In this document: positions 8,575 through 17,274 of the stretch, in pieces
Numbering within the stretch: the first letter of the stretch is position 1
Layout: every line of letters starts with the position of its first letter
From: Pelagibacterium luteolum
GTDB lineage: Bacteria > Pseudomonadota > Alphaproteobacteria > Rhizobiales > Devosiaceae
Length of the DNA stretch: 64,000 bases
Direction of reading: 5' to 3'
Assembly: GCF_900100665.1 (NCBI RefSeq)
Contig: NZ_FNCS01000008.1
Coordinates: forward strand, 87,864 to 151,863
Notes under the pieces: model-generated
Databases searched by the model: none
Told to the model about the DNA's origin: nothing
What the model saw: only the letters and a program-made list of their open reading frames with translations
Translations under genes and position numbers: made by a program

Positions 8575-11166
8575 ATGAAAGTCGTTATCGTCGAGAGCCC
8601 GGCCAAGGCCAAGACCATCAACAAATATCTGGGCAAGGACTTCGAGGTTCTGGCCAGCTTTGGGCACGTGCGCGATCTGCCGGCCAAGGATGGATCGGTG
8701 CGTCCCGACGAAGATTTCGCGATGAGTTGGGAGATCGACTCCAACTCCAAGAAACGTCTCGCCGACATCACGCGCGCGCTTAAAGGCGCTGACGAACTGA
8801 TTCTGGCGACTGACCCTGATCGCGAAGGCGAGGCCATTTCCTGGCACCTTCTGGACGCGCTCAAGGACAAGAAAGCCATCAAGAAGGACATGCCGGTCAA
8901 GCGCGTGGTGTTCAACGCGATCACCAAAGACGCCGTGACCGAGGCGATGAAGTCCCCGCGCGATATCGACGGCCCGCTCGTTGACGCCTATCTGGCGCGG
9001 CGCGCGCTCGACTATCTGGTCGGCTTTACGCTCTCCCCCATTCTCTGGCGCAAGCTGCCAGGGTCACGGTCTGCCGGGCGGGTGCAATCGGTTGCCCTGC
9101 GCCTGGTGACAGAGCGCGAGGAAGAGATCGAGCGCTTCAAGCCTCAGGAATACTGGAGCGTGACGCCGACGCTCAATCAGGCCGGCAAGAGCTTTGAGAC
9201 CCGGCTGTATTCGGTCGATGGCACCAAGACAGACAAGCTCGCGGTCAAGACCGGCGAAGATGCTGCCGGGCTGAAGTCGGCGATCGAAGCGGGCAGCTTC
9301 AAGATCACCAGCGTCGACAAAAAGCCCACCAAGCGAAACCCCTATGCACCGTTCACGACCTCGACGCTCCAGCAGGACGCCTCATCGCGTTTATCGCTGT
9401 CGCCATCGCGGACCATGCAGATCGCGCAGCGTCTCTATGAGGACGGGCTGATCACCTATATGCGTACGGACGCGGTTCAGATGGCCCCCGAGGCGATCGA
9501 AGCAGCACGTCGGGTTATCGGCAAGGAATTCGGCGCCGAATACGTGCCTGAAAAGCCGCGCCTTTATCAGACCAAGGCCAAGAACGCCCAGGAAGCGCAC
9601 GAAGCGATCCGCCCGACCGAATTGGGCAAGCATCCGGATACGCTGCGTAACCTTGATCCCGATCAGCACAAGATTTACCAGCTCATCTGGCGTCGGGCAC
9701 TGGCCAGCCAGATGCGGTCAGCCGAGATCGAGCGGACGACAGCAGATATCGATGTCGTTGCAGCGGGGCGAGACATCACGCTGCGCGCTACCGGTTCGGT
9801 GGTGACGTTTCCTGGCTTTCTTGGCGTCTATGGCGTCGAAAAGACCGATGAGGACGATGAAGACGGCCGCGATCTTCCGGCTCTGGCGGTGGGCGATACG
9901 CCATCGCTTGAGCAGGTGGATATCGAGCAGCACTTCACCCAGCCTCCGGCGCGCTACACCGAGGCGAGCCTGATCAAGAAGATGGAAGAGCTGGGCATCG
10001 GTCGTCCGTCTACCTACGCGGCCACACTGGGCACGCTCAAGGACCGCGACTACATCCGGCTGGAAAAGCGTGCCATCGTCCCCGAGGATCGTGGGCGGCT
10101 GGTCACGGCCTTCCTGCAGAGCTTTTTCACCAAATATGTCGAATACGGCTTCACGGCAGGGCTCGAAGAGGAGCTCGACGAGATTTCGGCGGGCCAGATC
10201 GACTACAAGGAGGTGCTGCGGCGCTTCTGGAAGGACTTCTCGCACCATACCGAGGAGATCAAGGACCTCAGGGTCTCCGAAGTGCTCGATGCGCTCAACG
10301 ACCTTCTGGGCCACCATATCTTCCCGGAAAAGCCCGATGGGACCGACCCGCGGATTTGTCCGACCTGCGGCACGGGCCAGCTTTCGCTCAAGCTGGGTAA
10401 GTATGGCGCGTTTATCGGCTGCTCGAACTATCCCGAGTGCCGGCACACGCAACAGCTTGCCGAAAGCGCAACCGGGCAGGCTTCCGAGGCGGCAGCTGGC
10501 GACGGTGTCCTTGGTGCCGATCCGGAAACGGGGGCGGAAATCTACCTCAAGACGGGTCGCTTCGGTCCGTACGTCCAGTTGGGCGAGGATAAGGACGCCA
10601 AGCGCTCGAGCCTGCCGAAGGGCTGGAATGCGACCGAGATGGACCTGGAAAAGGCCCTCAAATTGCTTTCCCTGCCGCGTGAGGTCGGGATGCACCCTGA
10701 AACGAGCACACCGATCACCGCTGGGCTGGGGCGCTATGGTCCGTTCATCCTGCACGACGGCACCTACGCCAACCTTCCTGATGTGGAGGAAGTGTTCACG
10801 GTCGGGCTGAACCGGGCTGTCACGCTGTTGGCTGAGAAGCGCGCAGGCGGCGGGCGTGGCGGTCGCGGGGCGACAGCTGCTGCGATCAAGAGCTTCGAGC
10901 ATGACGATGGCGCGATTTCGGTCCGGGCCGGTCGCTATGGGCCATACGTCAATCAGGGCAAGGTGAATGCTACGTTGCCCAAGGATCTGGGGCCTGAAGA
11001 CGTGACGCTCGAAAAGGCGCTCGAACTCATTGCCGCCAAGGGCGGGGCCAAGGCAAAGCCCAAAGCCAAAAAGGCGGCGCCAAAAAAGAAGGCTGCGGCA
11101 AAAACCGCGACCAAGGCCAAAGCTCCGGCAAAGCCCAAGGCCGCAAAGAAAAAGGCCGAAGCGTAA
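8575..11166 (+). CDS. topA: DNA topoisomerase I
   Basis: Type IA topoisomerase that relaxes negative supercoils. The Toprim domain opens with VVIVESPAKAKTINKYLG and contains ATDPDREGEAISWHL. The catalytic tyrosine is Tyr295 in GLITYMRTDAV. C-terminal zinc-ribbon (RICPTCGTGQLSL with FIGCSNYPEC) and repeated topoisomerase C-terminal modules (RFGPYVQLG, RYGPFILHD, RYGPYVNQG) follow, and the protein ends in a Lys/Ala/Pro-rich tail of about 40 residues. Its 863 residues fit the family. The ATG at 8575 begins the conserved MKVVIVESP; earlier in-frame codons are ignored. The final codons form one arm of a terminator hairpin shared with the opposite operon. Confidence 0.97.
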   Translation: MKVVIVESPAKAKTINKYLGKDFEVLASFGHVRDLPAKDGSVRPDEDFAMSWEIDSNSKKRLADITRALKGADELILATDPDREGEAISWHLLDALKDKKAIKKDMPVKRVVFNAITKDAVTEAMKSPRDIDGPLVDAYLARRALDYLVGFTLSPILWRKLPGSRSAGRVQSVALRLVTEREEEIERFKPQEYWSVTPTLNQAGKSFETRLYSVDGTKTDKLAVKTGEDAAGLKSAIEAGSFKITSVDKKPTKRNPYAPFTTSTLQQDASSRLSLSPSRTMQIAQRLYEDGLITYMRTDAVQMAPEAIEAARRVIGKEFGAEYVPEKPRLYQTKAKNAQEAHEAIRPTELGKHPDTLRNLDPDQHKIYQLIWRRALASQMRSAEIERTTADIDVVAAGRDITLRATGSVVTFPGFLGVYGVEKTDEDDEDGRDLPALAVGDTPSLEQVDIEQHFTQPPARYTEASLIKKMEELGIGRPSTYAATLGTLKDRDYIRLEKRAIVPEDRGRLVTAFLQSFFTKYVEYGFTAGLEEELDEISAGQIDYKEVLRRFWKDFSHHTEEIKDLRVSEVLDALNDLLGHHIFPEKPDGTDPRICPTCGTGQLSLKLGKYGAFIGCSNYPECRHTQQLAESATGQASEAAAGDGVLGADPETGAEIYLKTGRFGPYVQLGEDKDAKRSSLPKGWNATEMDLEKALKLLSLPREVGMHPETSTPITAGLGRYGPFILHDGTYANLPDVEEVFTVGLNRAVTLLAEKRAGGGRGGRGATAAAIKSFEHDDGAISVRAGRYGPYVNQGKVNATLPKDLGPEDVTLEKALELIAAKGGAKAKPKAKKAAPKKKAAAKTATKAKAPAKPKAAKKKAEA

Positions 11167-11176
11167 CGCTTCGGCC
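11149..11176 (-). terminator. Terminator of the sulfur operon, embedded in the end of topA
   Basis: GGCCGAAGCG (11154-11163) and CGCTTCGGCC (11167-11176) form a perfect 10-bp stem whose 3-base loop is the topA stop codon. Read on the minus strand it is followed by TTTTTC, the complement of topA lysine codons, giving a proper terminator for the operon that ends at 11198. On the plus strand no T-run follows. Confidence 0.8.
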
Positions 11177-11197
11177 CTATGTCCAATCGCCTTGAAA

Positions 11198-12001
11198 TCA
11201 GGCGACGTCTTGCGAAAACTCCGCCGTCTCGCCTGTGTCCTCGGTCCATACCAGATCGAGCGTTCCGGGTGCGTCCGGCTGAATGTAGAACCTAAGATAG
11301 GGATTGGCCGATATCGATCTGTGGAGATCGGCCTCGAAAACCAGTTCATCGCCGATGCGCGCTTCGAGCTTTTCGATCAGTCGCTTGGGGATGATTTCGC
11401 CTTGCGCATTGGTCCGCAGCCCGGTTTCCTGGGGGTGATTGATCAGAGTCAGCACGCTTGTCGGCGCGCCCGGCTCGACGCGAACTCGGGTCTGGAACAC
11501 TGATTCGGTATCGTATGTGTCCGACATCGTAAGGCACCCTGAAACGGTGACCCTGACCTCGCTTTCGCCGACCAACACCGCGCCGCTGCTGAGTTCAGCA
11601 AGCACGACGACCGGTTGGCTTTCATTGAGCCGAACGCGCGTTTCCAGCCGAGGGGTGGAGCGCGCGTTCGGATATCGAAAGCTGGCGATGTGCGGAAAAG
11701 GGTTCGCGGGCGCGAAGACGTGAATGGCCTGAACGTACTCGTCTTCGGCCATCGGACGATCGATCGAAATCCCGAGCGGCACCACGGCGCCGTTTTCCGA
11801 GATCAGGGGCAGATCGAGAACGACGCCCTGCGCGATAGGATCGCGACCATCAAGAATGGCCATCGCGTCGTCTACTCGGCTCCACGCACCGGTGTTTCCC
11901 AAGGCTAGACGTGGAAGCATGGCTCCTACCGCGACGGCAGCAGTTCCGGCGAGGATCGAGCGCCGCGACGGGCGAAAATGTGTTTCCATTGGATCAGTCA
12001 T
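11198..12001 (-). CDS. Fused SoxY-SoxZ sulfur carrier protein
   Basis: Periplasmic carrier. A twin-arginine signal (PSRRSILAG, then a hydrophobic stretch to about residue 36) precedes a SoxY-like domain (about 45-155). A SoxZ-like domain follows (about 165-267), with INHPQETGLR and LHRSISANPYLRFYI characteristic of SoxZ. The only cysteine is Cys156, in VTVSGCLTM at the domain junction, where SoxY proteins normally end in a GGCGG swinging arm. In the Sox pathway this Cys carries sulfur intermediates; here it is internal rather than terminal. It is the last gene of the cassette, 31 bases downstream of the YeeE-like gene. The ATG at 12001 was chosen; an ATG at 11989 is possible. Confidence 0.88.
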   Translation of the reverse strand: MTDPMETHFRPSRRSILAGTAAVAVGAMLPRLALGNTGAWSRVDDAMAILDGRDPIAQGVVLDLPLISENGAVVPLGISIDRPMAEDEYVQAIHVFAPANPFPHIASFRYPNARSTPRLETRVRLNESQPVVVLAELSSGAVLVGESEVRVTVSGCLTMSDTYDTESVFQTRVRVEPGAPTSVLTLINHPQETGLRTNAQGEIIPKRLIEKLEARIGDELVFEADLHRSISANPYLRFYIQPDAPGTLDLVWTEDTGETAEFSQDVA

Positions 12002-12032
12002 GTCCCAGATATAGGGTTGCCCACCGCTCGGC

Positions 12033-13100
12033 TCAAGGCTGCGGCGCTGCGAGTTTGAACGGACCACGAAGGCCAAGTGCGGACCCCGCCAGAATACCGG
12101 CAGCAGCGACGAACGACCCAAGCGCAAGGGTCGACAGCCCGGTGAGCCCCTGCCCTATGGAGCATCCAAGTGCCAACGCGCCGCCGATTCCCATAAGGGC
12201 CCCACCGCCAGCATAGCGCAGGATTGAGCGCGGCCTGGTGAACCCCTCAAGCTTTGCGGTGCGTGTCGCCAAGGCTGAAGCCAATGCACCGAGGAAAACA
12301 CCAGCCACGACCGTCACCCCGAAACTGAGCCGTAGGCCGGTTGCCAACATGACATATTGAATGGAGTTGCCTATCGGCGCGATGAAGGTAAGTGATTCAA
12401 GAGCTGCCGGATCGAAATCATCCGCGCCTAGCACGCCAGTGCTATACCAGCCAGCGACCACCAGCCCACCGATAACGAAGCCGCTGGAAACAGCCCGCCA
12501 ATCGGCACGAAACAGGGCGCTTGCAAACGCAAAGATCGCCAATCCTCCCGCTAGAACCGAAATGACGATCCATCGTGCCAATTCGTAAGAGAGACCCAAG
12601 TCGGTAACAAGGTGGGGGATTGTCGCCTGTGTGGCTGGCGACCAGACACCAATGCCCTGCAGCCACAGCCTCACGGGTGCGATCAGCCCAGTCAACGTCG
12701 CCGCAGCGGCAACGCCGAGGCAGAGCAGAACTAGAAGCGAGCGCAGGTTTCCGCTGCCCAAAAGCACCAGGGAGCGGGCGCCACAGCCATTGGCCATGAT
12801 CATGCCAAAGCCAAAGACCAGCCCACCGAGGAAAATGGCAGGCGCGGCGATCATCGGTTGGACATAGAGCGACTGCGTAAGTGTCACCAACCCGAGAGCA
12901 TCAAGTGCCTGACTTCCGACGAGCGCAACGGCAATGGCGAGCGCAAACGCACGTATCTTGCGACCGTCCGCATCCACCCACCAGGTCTTGAGCCCGCGCA
13001 TGAGGCAAAAGCCCGTAACTTGCCCACAAACGCCGAAGGCGAGGCCGATAAACAGCCCCGCCCATAGCACCAATTGTTCAAGTGAAGTTATGCCTGTCAC
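12033..13100 (-). CDS. YeeE/YedE family sulfur-compound transporter
   Basis: Integral membrane protein of 355 residues with about nine or ten hydrophobic segments and two pseudo-symmetric halves, each carrying a conserved cysteine motif: NGCGARSLV (Cys106) and LGCSIGQGLTG (Cys313). In characterised family members (the thiosulfate transporter YeeE/TsuA) such cysteines relay thiosulfate through the membrane. Additional cysteines lie at 25 and 32. It overlaps the FccB gene upstream by four bases (ATGA). Import of thiosulfate or another sulfane-sulfur compound produced by the neighbours is inferred from family and context. Confidence 0.88.
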   Translation of the reverse strand: MTGITSLEQLVLWAGLFIGLAFGVCGQVTGFCLMRGLKTWWVDADGRKIRAFALAIAVALVGSQALDALGLVTLTQSLYVQPMIAAPAIFLGGLVFGFGMIMANGCGARSLVLLGSGNLRSLLVLLCLGVAAAATLTGLIAPVRLWLQGIGVWSPATQATIPHLVTDLGLSYELARWIVISVLAGGLAIFAFASALFRADWRAVSSGFVIGGLVVAGWYSTGVLGADDFDPAALESLTFIAPIGNSIQYVMLATGLRLSFGVTVVAGVFLGALASALATRTAKLEGFTRPRSILRYAGGGALMGIGGALALGCSIGQGLTGLSTLALGSFVAAAGILAGSALGLRGPFKLAAPQP

Positions 13101-14389
13101 GCCGGTTGAGAGCCCCAGATATCCTGGGTTATGGCGTCATACCAGCCTACGGCGTAGCGGGCTTCGGCGGCGCGGAATTCCGCATCTGCTTCCGCAGGGC
13201 TGACCCCACCGGAGCCTTCGACCGAGATGATTTCACCGTTCTCGACACGGTAGACGCCGGCAACGGAGATGCCGTATTCGGGGCCGATTAGACTGTAGCA
13301 GGTGTTGGCCCAGGACGGCGCAGGCGCTTCTTCACCGGTGAGCGCGGCAACGATGGCCGAAGCGGCGACCTTGCCCTGCGCATTTGCGCTGAAGCCCGAT
13401 TTCGGCATCGGCGCGGCAATTGTGGCGTCGCCAACGACATAGATATCGGAAACCTGCTGGGATTCGAAGGTTTCGGGATTGATCGGCACCCAGCCACCTT
13501 CATTGGTCACACCGGCAGCTTCAGCAATGAAGCCGGCCTTTTGCGGTGGAATAACATTGAGAACGTCGGCCCGATGAATTTCACCGAACTCGGTCTCGAC
13601 TTCAAGATTTTCAGCATCCACGCGAATGACCCGGCCATCATTGGACAGGCTCACCCACTCGATCATATCGCCATAGAGCTCTTGCCAGCCGGCCTGGAAC
13701 AGGCCCTGCTTGGAAAACGCATCCTTGGAGTCGAGGATGAGTATCTTGGAGCTGGGCTTGCTTTCCTTGAAATAGTTGGCGATCAGCGAGACCCGCTCAT
13801 AAGGCCCGGGAGGGCAGCGGAACGGATCGGCCGGGGCGGAAAGGATAAACAGTCCGCCGTCGTCCATCGCTTCTAACTGGCTGCGCAGCAATTCGGTCTG
13901 CGGCCCGGCTTTCCAGGCGTGAGGCGCCAATTCTGCTGCTGCCTCGTCATAGCCCTCAATGCCATCCCAGCGCATGTCGATGCCCGGAGACAACAGAAGC
14001 TTGTCGTAACCGAGCGTCTCGCCAGAGGCAAGCGTCAGCGTATGCGCATCGCCATCCACACCTTCCGCCCACTCGGTGATCAGCTCGACCCCATAGGTGT
14101 CGGTGAGTTCATCGAACGAATGGCCAATGGAATCGAAGTCTCGCAGACCGCCGAGATAGAGGTTCGAGAACGGGCAGGTGTAGAAGCGCGGAGAGGCTTC
14201 AACGAGCGTAACCGCGATATCGGGATTGCGCCGCTTGATATATTTGGCTGCAGTCGCCCCGCCAAACCCACCGCCTACGATCACGACGCGCCCGGCAGTC
14301 TGGGCACGCGCAACGAACGGCATGGACAATAGTGGCGTAGCGGCAAAAGCGGCAGCGGCGGATTTGATGACTTTACGTCTGGAAATCAT
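13097..14389 (-). CDS. fccB: Flavocytochrome c sulfide dehydrogenase, flavoprotein subunit
   Basis: Oxidises sulfide (or hydropolysulfide) in the periplasm and passes electrons to a cytochrome c. It has a Tat signal (MISRRKVIKSAAAAF) and the FAD dinucleotide fold RVVIVGGGFGGATAAKYI at 34-51. Cys72 (FYTCPFSN) matches the cysteine that holds FAD covalently in FCSD. The redox cysteine pair is Cys192 (FRCPPGPYERV) and Cys364 (ANTCYSLIGP). At 430 residues it is of normal length. It lies nine bases downstream of the cytochrome gene and overlaps the transporter gene. Sulfide:quinone reductase is a remote relative, but the export signal and the neighbouring cytochrome favour FCSD. Confidence 0.9.
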   Translation of the reverse strand: MISRRKVIKSAAAAFAATPLLSMPFVARAQTAGRVVIVGGGFGGATAAKYIKRRNPDIAVTLVEASPRFYTCPFSNLYLGGLRDFDSIGHSFDELTDTYGVELITEWAEGVDGDAHTLTLASGETLGYDKLLLSPGIDMRWDGIEGYDEAAAELAPHAWKAGPQTELLRSQLEAMDDGGLFILSAPADPFRCPPGPYERVSLIANYFKESKPSSKILILDSKDAFSKQGLFQAGWQELYGDMIEWVSLSNDGRVIRVDAENLEVETEFGEIHRADVLNVIPPQKAGFIAEAAGVTNEGGWVPINPETFESQQVSDIYVVGDATIAAPMPKSGFSANAQGKVAASAIVAALTGEEAPAPSWANTCYSLIGPEYGISVAGVYRVENGEIISVEGSGGVSPAEADAEFRAAEARYAVGWYDAITQDIWGSQPA

Positions 14390-14398
14390 GGCGTGCCC

Positions 14399-14713
14399 CT
14401 ACTCCTCGATCTCGGAAAAATGCAGCGCGAGAGCTTCAAGCTCTTCGTCGCTATAACCCTTGGCGATGCGCCCCATGATCGTCGTGCCGGGCACCTCGTC
14501 GGCCTTGAAGGCCAGGAGCTGTTCGAGAATGTATTCAAACGGCAAGCCGGCGATCGATGGTATCGCGCCTGGCGAGTTTCCATCTGTGCCGTGGCAGTTT
14601 GCGCAGGTGCCGGCCAAGACGCTGGCGTCGGTTTGAGCCTGGGCGGCGCCGGTCATCAGCACGCCCGTAGCAAGCGCGCCGGCCAAAGCCAGAGCGATTT
14701 TATCCCATGGCAT
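14399..14713 (-). CDS. Monohaem c-type cytochrome, probable FccB partner
   Basis: A 104-residue periplasmic cytochrome. The signal peptide covers residues 1-27 (ending GAAQAQ), one haem c site CANCH is at 37-41, and the distal ligand is probably Met80 in TTIMGRIAKGYSDEEL. It is the first gene of the cassette and directly precedes fccB, so it is the likely electron acceptor. The classic FccA of purple sulfur bacteria is dihaem; this one has a single site, as in other monohaem FCSDs. The start at 14713 has GGGGA eleven bases upstream, a somewhat long spacing. Confidence 0.88.
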   Translation of the reverse strand: MPWDKIALALAGALATGVLMTGAAQAQTDASVLAGTCANCHGTDGNSPGAIPSIAGLPFEYILEQLLAFKADEVPGTTIMGRIAKGYSDEELEALALHFSEIEE

Positions 14714-14753
14714 GAGAAATGTGTCCCCTCTCTTGCGGTCGTGTGAGTGAACG

Positions 14754-14894
14754 ACCAATTGGTGTAGTGCGCGCATGGTAGCCTCTGGTTTGTGTGGACC
14801 GCAACGCGCTGATATTTCAAATGCGGCATTAAAGCTGGAAAAACTCTTTCCAAATCGCCGCCCCAACGAAACCGCGGCACGCACTAACCAATTG
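14754..14894. repeat. Inverted repeat pair in the divergent promoter region of the sulfur operon and rnr
   Basis: CAATTGGTGTAGTGCGCGC at 14756-14774 recurs on the opposite strand as CAATTGGTTAGTGCGTGCC (complement of 14876-14894), nearly identical apart from one inserted base and one substitution. The copies are 101 bp apart. The first copy contains a perfect palindrome ACCAATTGGT at 14754-14763. This may be a paired operator or a duplicated regulatory box. The gap 14714-14975 contains nothing else recognised. Confidence 0.4.
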
Positions 14895-14975
14895 ATCTGA
14901 AATCGACTATCCTGAAGGCAGCGACCAGACGGAGCGCGGATTCGATAGGTCGAGCGTCTACGGGAAGGATTAAAA

Positions 14976-17273
14976 ATGGCCAAGAGCGCTTCGCGTGCCC
15001 AGGCAGCCGCCGAACGGAAAAAGCCCAAGGCGAAGGCCGTCAAATTCGCACCGGGCGAGCTTCCAACACGAGAAGCAATCCTCGAGGCGATCGCGGACTT
15101 TCCGGAAATCAATTCCAAGCGGGAAATCGCCCGGCATTTCAACATCAAGGGCGACGATCGCGTGCCGCTCAAGGTGCTTTTGCGCGACATGGAAAAGGAA
15201 GGCCTTCTGGCGCGGAGCCGCAAGGAATTGCGTCCCGTTGGAGAGCTTCCATCCGTGACTGTCCTCGATATTCCTGCCGATGCCGATCCGGAGAATTTGC
15301 ACGCCTTTCCATCCAAATGGGATGACGACGGCGGCGAGCGGCCACGGGTCGCTGTCGAAGTGGGTAAGGATGCGCGGGTAGCCCCTGCGCCCGGCGATCG
15401 GATTCTAGCACGAATTCAGCGCGGTGACGGGGTCGTCCCAACTTACACCGCACGCCCCATGAAAGTGCTCGATAAACCGCGCAAAGCCGATCTTGGCATC
15501 GTTCGCATGGATGATGATGGGGCGCGCCTCGTTCCCATCGAGCGCAAGGCCCGCGAAATGCGGATAGCCGCCGGTGATCTCGGCGAAGCCAAGGACGGGG
15601 ATCTCGTCGAGGTTGAAGTCACCGTCTCGGGGCGCTTGATGATCCCGCGCGCCAAAGTGGTCAATGTCGTCGGCAATCCGCAATCCGAAGGTGCGGTTAG
15701 TCTGATCGCGCTCCATGCGCTCGATATTCCATACCGCTTCCCCGCTTCCGTTCTCAAGGAAGCTCAGGAGGCCACTGAGGCGACGCTGAAAGGCAGAGAA
15801 GATTGGCGCGACATTCCGCTCGTGACCATCGATCCCGCCGACGCCAAGGATCACGATGACGCGGTTCATGCCGAGCCCGATACGGATGCGGATAACCCTG
15901 GCGGGTTCATCATCCATGTCGCGATCGCCGATGTGTCCTATTATGTGCGTACGGGATCGGCGATGGATCGCGAGGGCTTTATTCGCGGCAATTCGGTCTA
16001 TTTTCCTGACCGCGTCGTTCCGATGCTGCCAGAGCGTATATCGAACGACCTTTGCTCGCTTCGCGAAGGCGAAAACCGCGCCTCCATGGCGCTGCGGATC
16101 GTCATCGACGCCGAGGGTAACAAGAAAAAGCACTCCTTCCATCGCGTCATCATGCGCTCGGCCGCCAAGCTGAGCTACAATCAGGCTCAGGCCGCGATCG
16201 ATGGTGACCCGGACGATGTGACCGGGCCACTACTCGAACCCGTGCTGAAGCCGCTCTGGGCTGCCTATGGCGCGCTATCAGCGGCGCGCGACCGTCGCGG
16301 CCCGCTCGCGCTGGATTTGCCGGAACGCCGCATCCGCCTCGATGAAGATGGAATGGTCAAGGACGTCTATGTTCCCGAGCGGCTCGACGCGCACAAGCTG
16401 ATCGAAGAGATGATGATCCTCTCCAACGTCTGTGCTGCCGAAACGCTTGAGAAACATAAGATCGGCCTGCTCTATCGCGTCCACGACGCACCGAGCCGCG
16501 AAAAGATCGTTACCCTTGGCGAGTTTCTAAAATCGCTCGACCTGCCGGTTCCGCGCAGCGAAGCCTTGCGCCCGCGCGACTTCAATCAAATCCTCTTCCG
16601 CGCCGAAAAAGCCGGCAAGAGCCAGCAGGTCAATGAAATGGTCCTGCGCAGTCAGGCGCAGGCCGAATATGCGCCGGGCAATTATGGCCACTACGGACTC
16701 AATCTCGATCGCTATGCCCATTTCACGTCGCCGATCAGGCGTTATTCCGATTTGATCGTCCATCGCGCATTGATCCGCGCCCTCGATCTTGGCGACGACG
16801 GACTGACCGATGCAGAAGAAGGACGGCTTGGCTCGATCGGCGAACATATCTCCGCAACCGAACGCCGGGCGATGGTCGCGGAACGCGAAACCTCCGACCG
16901 CCTCCTTGCGCAATACCTCGCGGGCCATATCGGCGCGCGCTTCCGCGGAACCATTGCGGGCCTTGTGGGCGCTGGCCTGTTCGTCCGTCTGGATGAGACC
17001 GGAGCGGACGGTTTCGTGCCGGTTTCCTCGCTTGGTCAGGACTATTTCCGCTATTTCGAAGAGCAGCAGGCGCTGATCGGCGAGCGCACAGGGGAGCGGT
17101 TCAGGATCGGCGACAAAGTTGACGTGCGACTGCTTGAAGCAGCGCCCATGGCTGGCGCTTTACGGTTCGAGGTCTTATCTCAGGGCGAACGGGTCAAGGC
17201 GCCAGGTCCGGGACGTGGCCGCAATGCCCGGCGATCCAAGCCTGCGTCGCATGGGCGGCGCTCACGGAGATAG
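14976..17273 (+). CDS. rnr: Ribonuclease R
   Basis: Processive 3'-5' exoribonuclease of the RNase II/R family that degrades structured RNA. The order is a basic N-terminal extension, a winged helix (about 25-80), cold-shock/OB segments, then the RNB catalytic domain with IDPADAKDHDDAVHAE near residue 290, which carries the metal-binding aspartates. A C-terminal S1 domain (ARFRGTIAGLVGAGLFVRL) and a basic tail GRGRNARRSKP follow. At 765 residues it has the expected length. GGAAGGA lies seven bases before the ATG. It follows topA in related genomes (from general knowledge), but here the sulfur cassette separates them. Confidence 0.96.
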   Translation: MAKSASRAQAAAERKKPKAKAVKFAPGELPTREAILEAIADFPEINSKREIARHFNIKGDDRVPLKVLLRDMEKEGLLARSRKELRPVGELPSVTVLDIPADADPENLHAFPSKWDDDGGERPRVAVEVGKDARVAPAPGDRILARIQRGDGVVPTYTARPMKVLDKPRKADLGIVRMDDDGARLVPIERKAREMRIAAGDLGEAKDGDLVEVEVTVSGRLMIPRAKVVNVVGNPQSEGAVSLIALHALDIPYRFPASVLKEAQEATEATLKGREDWRDIPLVTIDPADAKDHDDAVHAEPDTDADNPGGFIIHVAIADVSYYVRTGSAMDREGFIRGNSVYFPDRVVPMLPERISNDLCSLREGENRASMALRIVIDAEGNKKKHSFHRVIMRSAAKLSYNQAQAAIDGDPDDVTGPLLEPVLKPLWAAYGALSAARDRRGPLALDLPERRIRLDEDGMVKDVYVPERLDAHKLIEEMMILSNVCAAETLEKHKIGLLYRVHDAPSREKIVTLGEFLKSLDLPVPRSEALRPRDFNQILFRAEKAGKSQQVNEMVLRSQAQAEYAPGNYGHYGLNLDRYAHFTSPIRRYSDLIVHRALIRALDLGDDGLTDAEEGRLGSIGEHISATERRAMVAERETSDRLLAQYLAGHIGARFRGTIAGLVGAGLFVRLDETGADGFVPVSSLGQDYFRYFEEQQALIGERTGERFRIGDKVDVRLLEAAPMAGALRFEVLSQGERVKAPGPGRGRNARRSKPASHGRRSRR

Positions 17274-17274
17274 C

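Noticed and set aside
9718..11349. Long open frame on the minus strand opposite topA (543 codons)
   Set aside because: It mirrors topA codon structure, has no family resemblance and crosses the sulfur-operon terminator. It is a GC-rich shadow frame.
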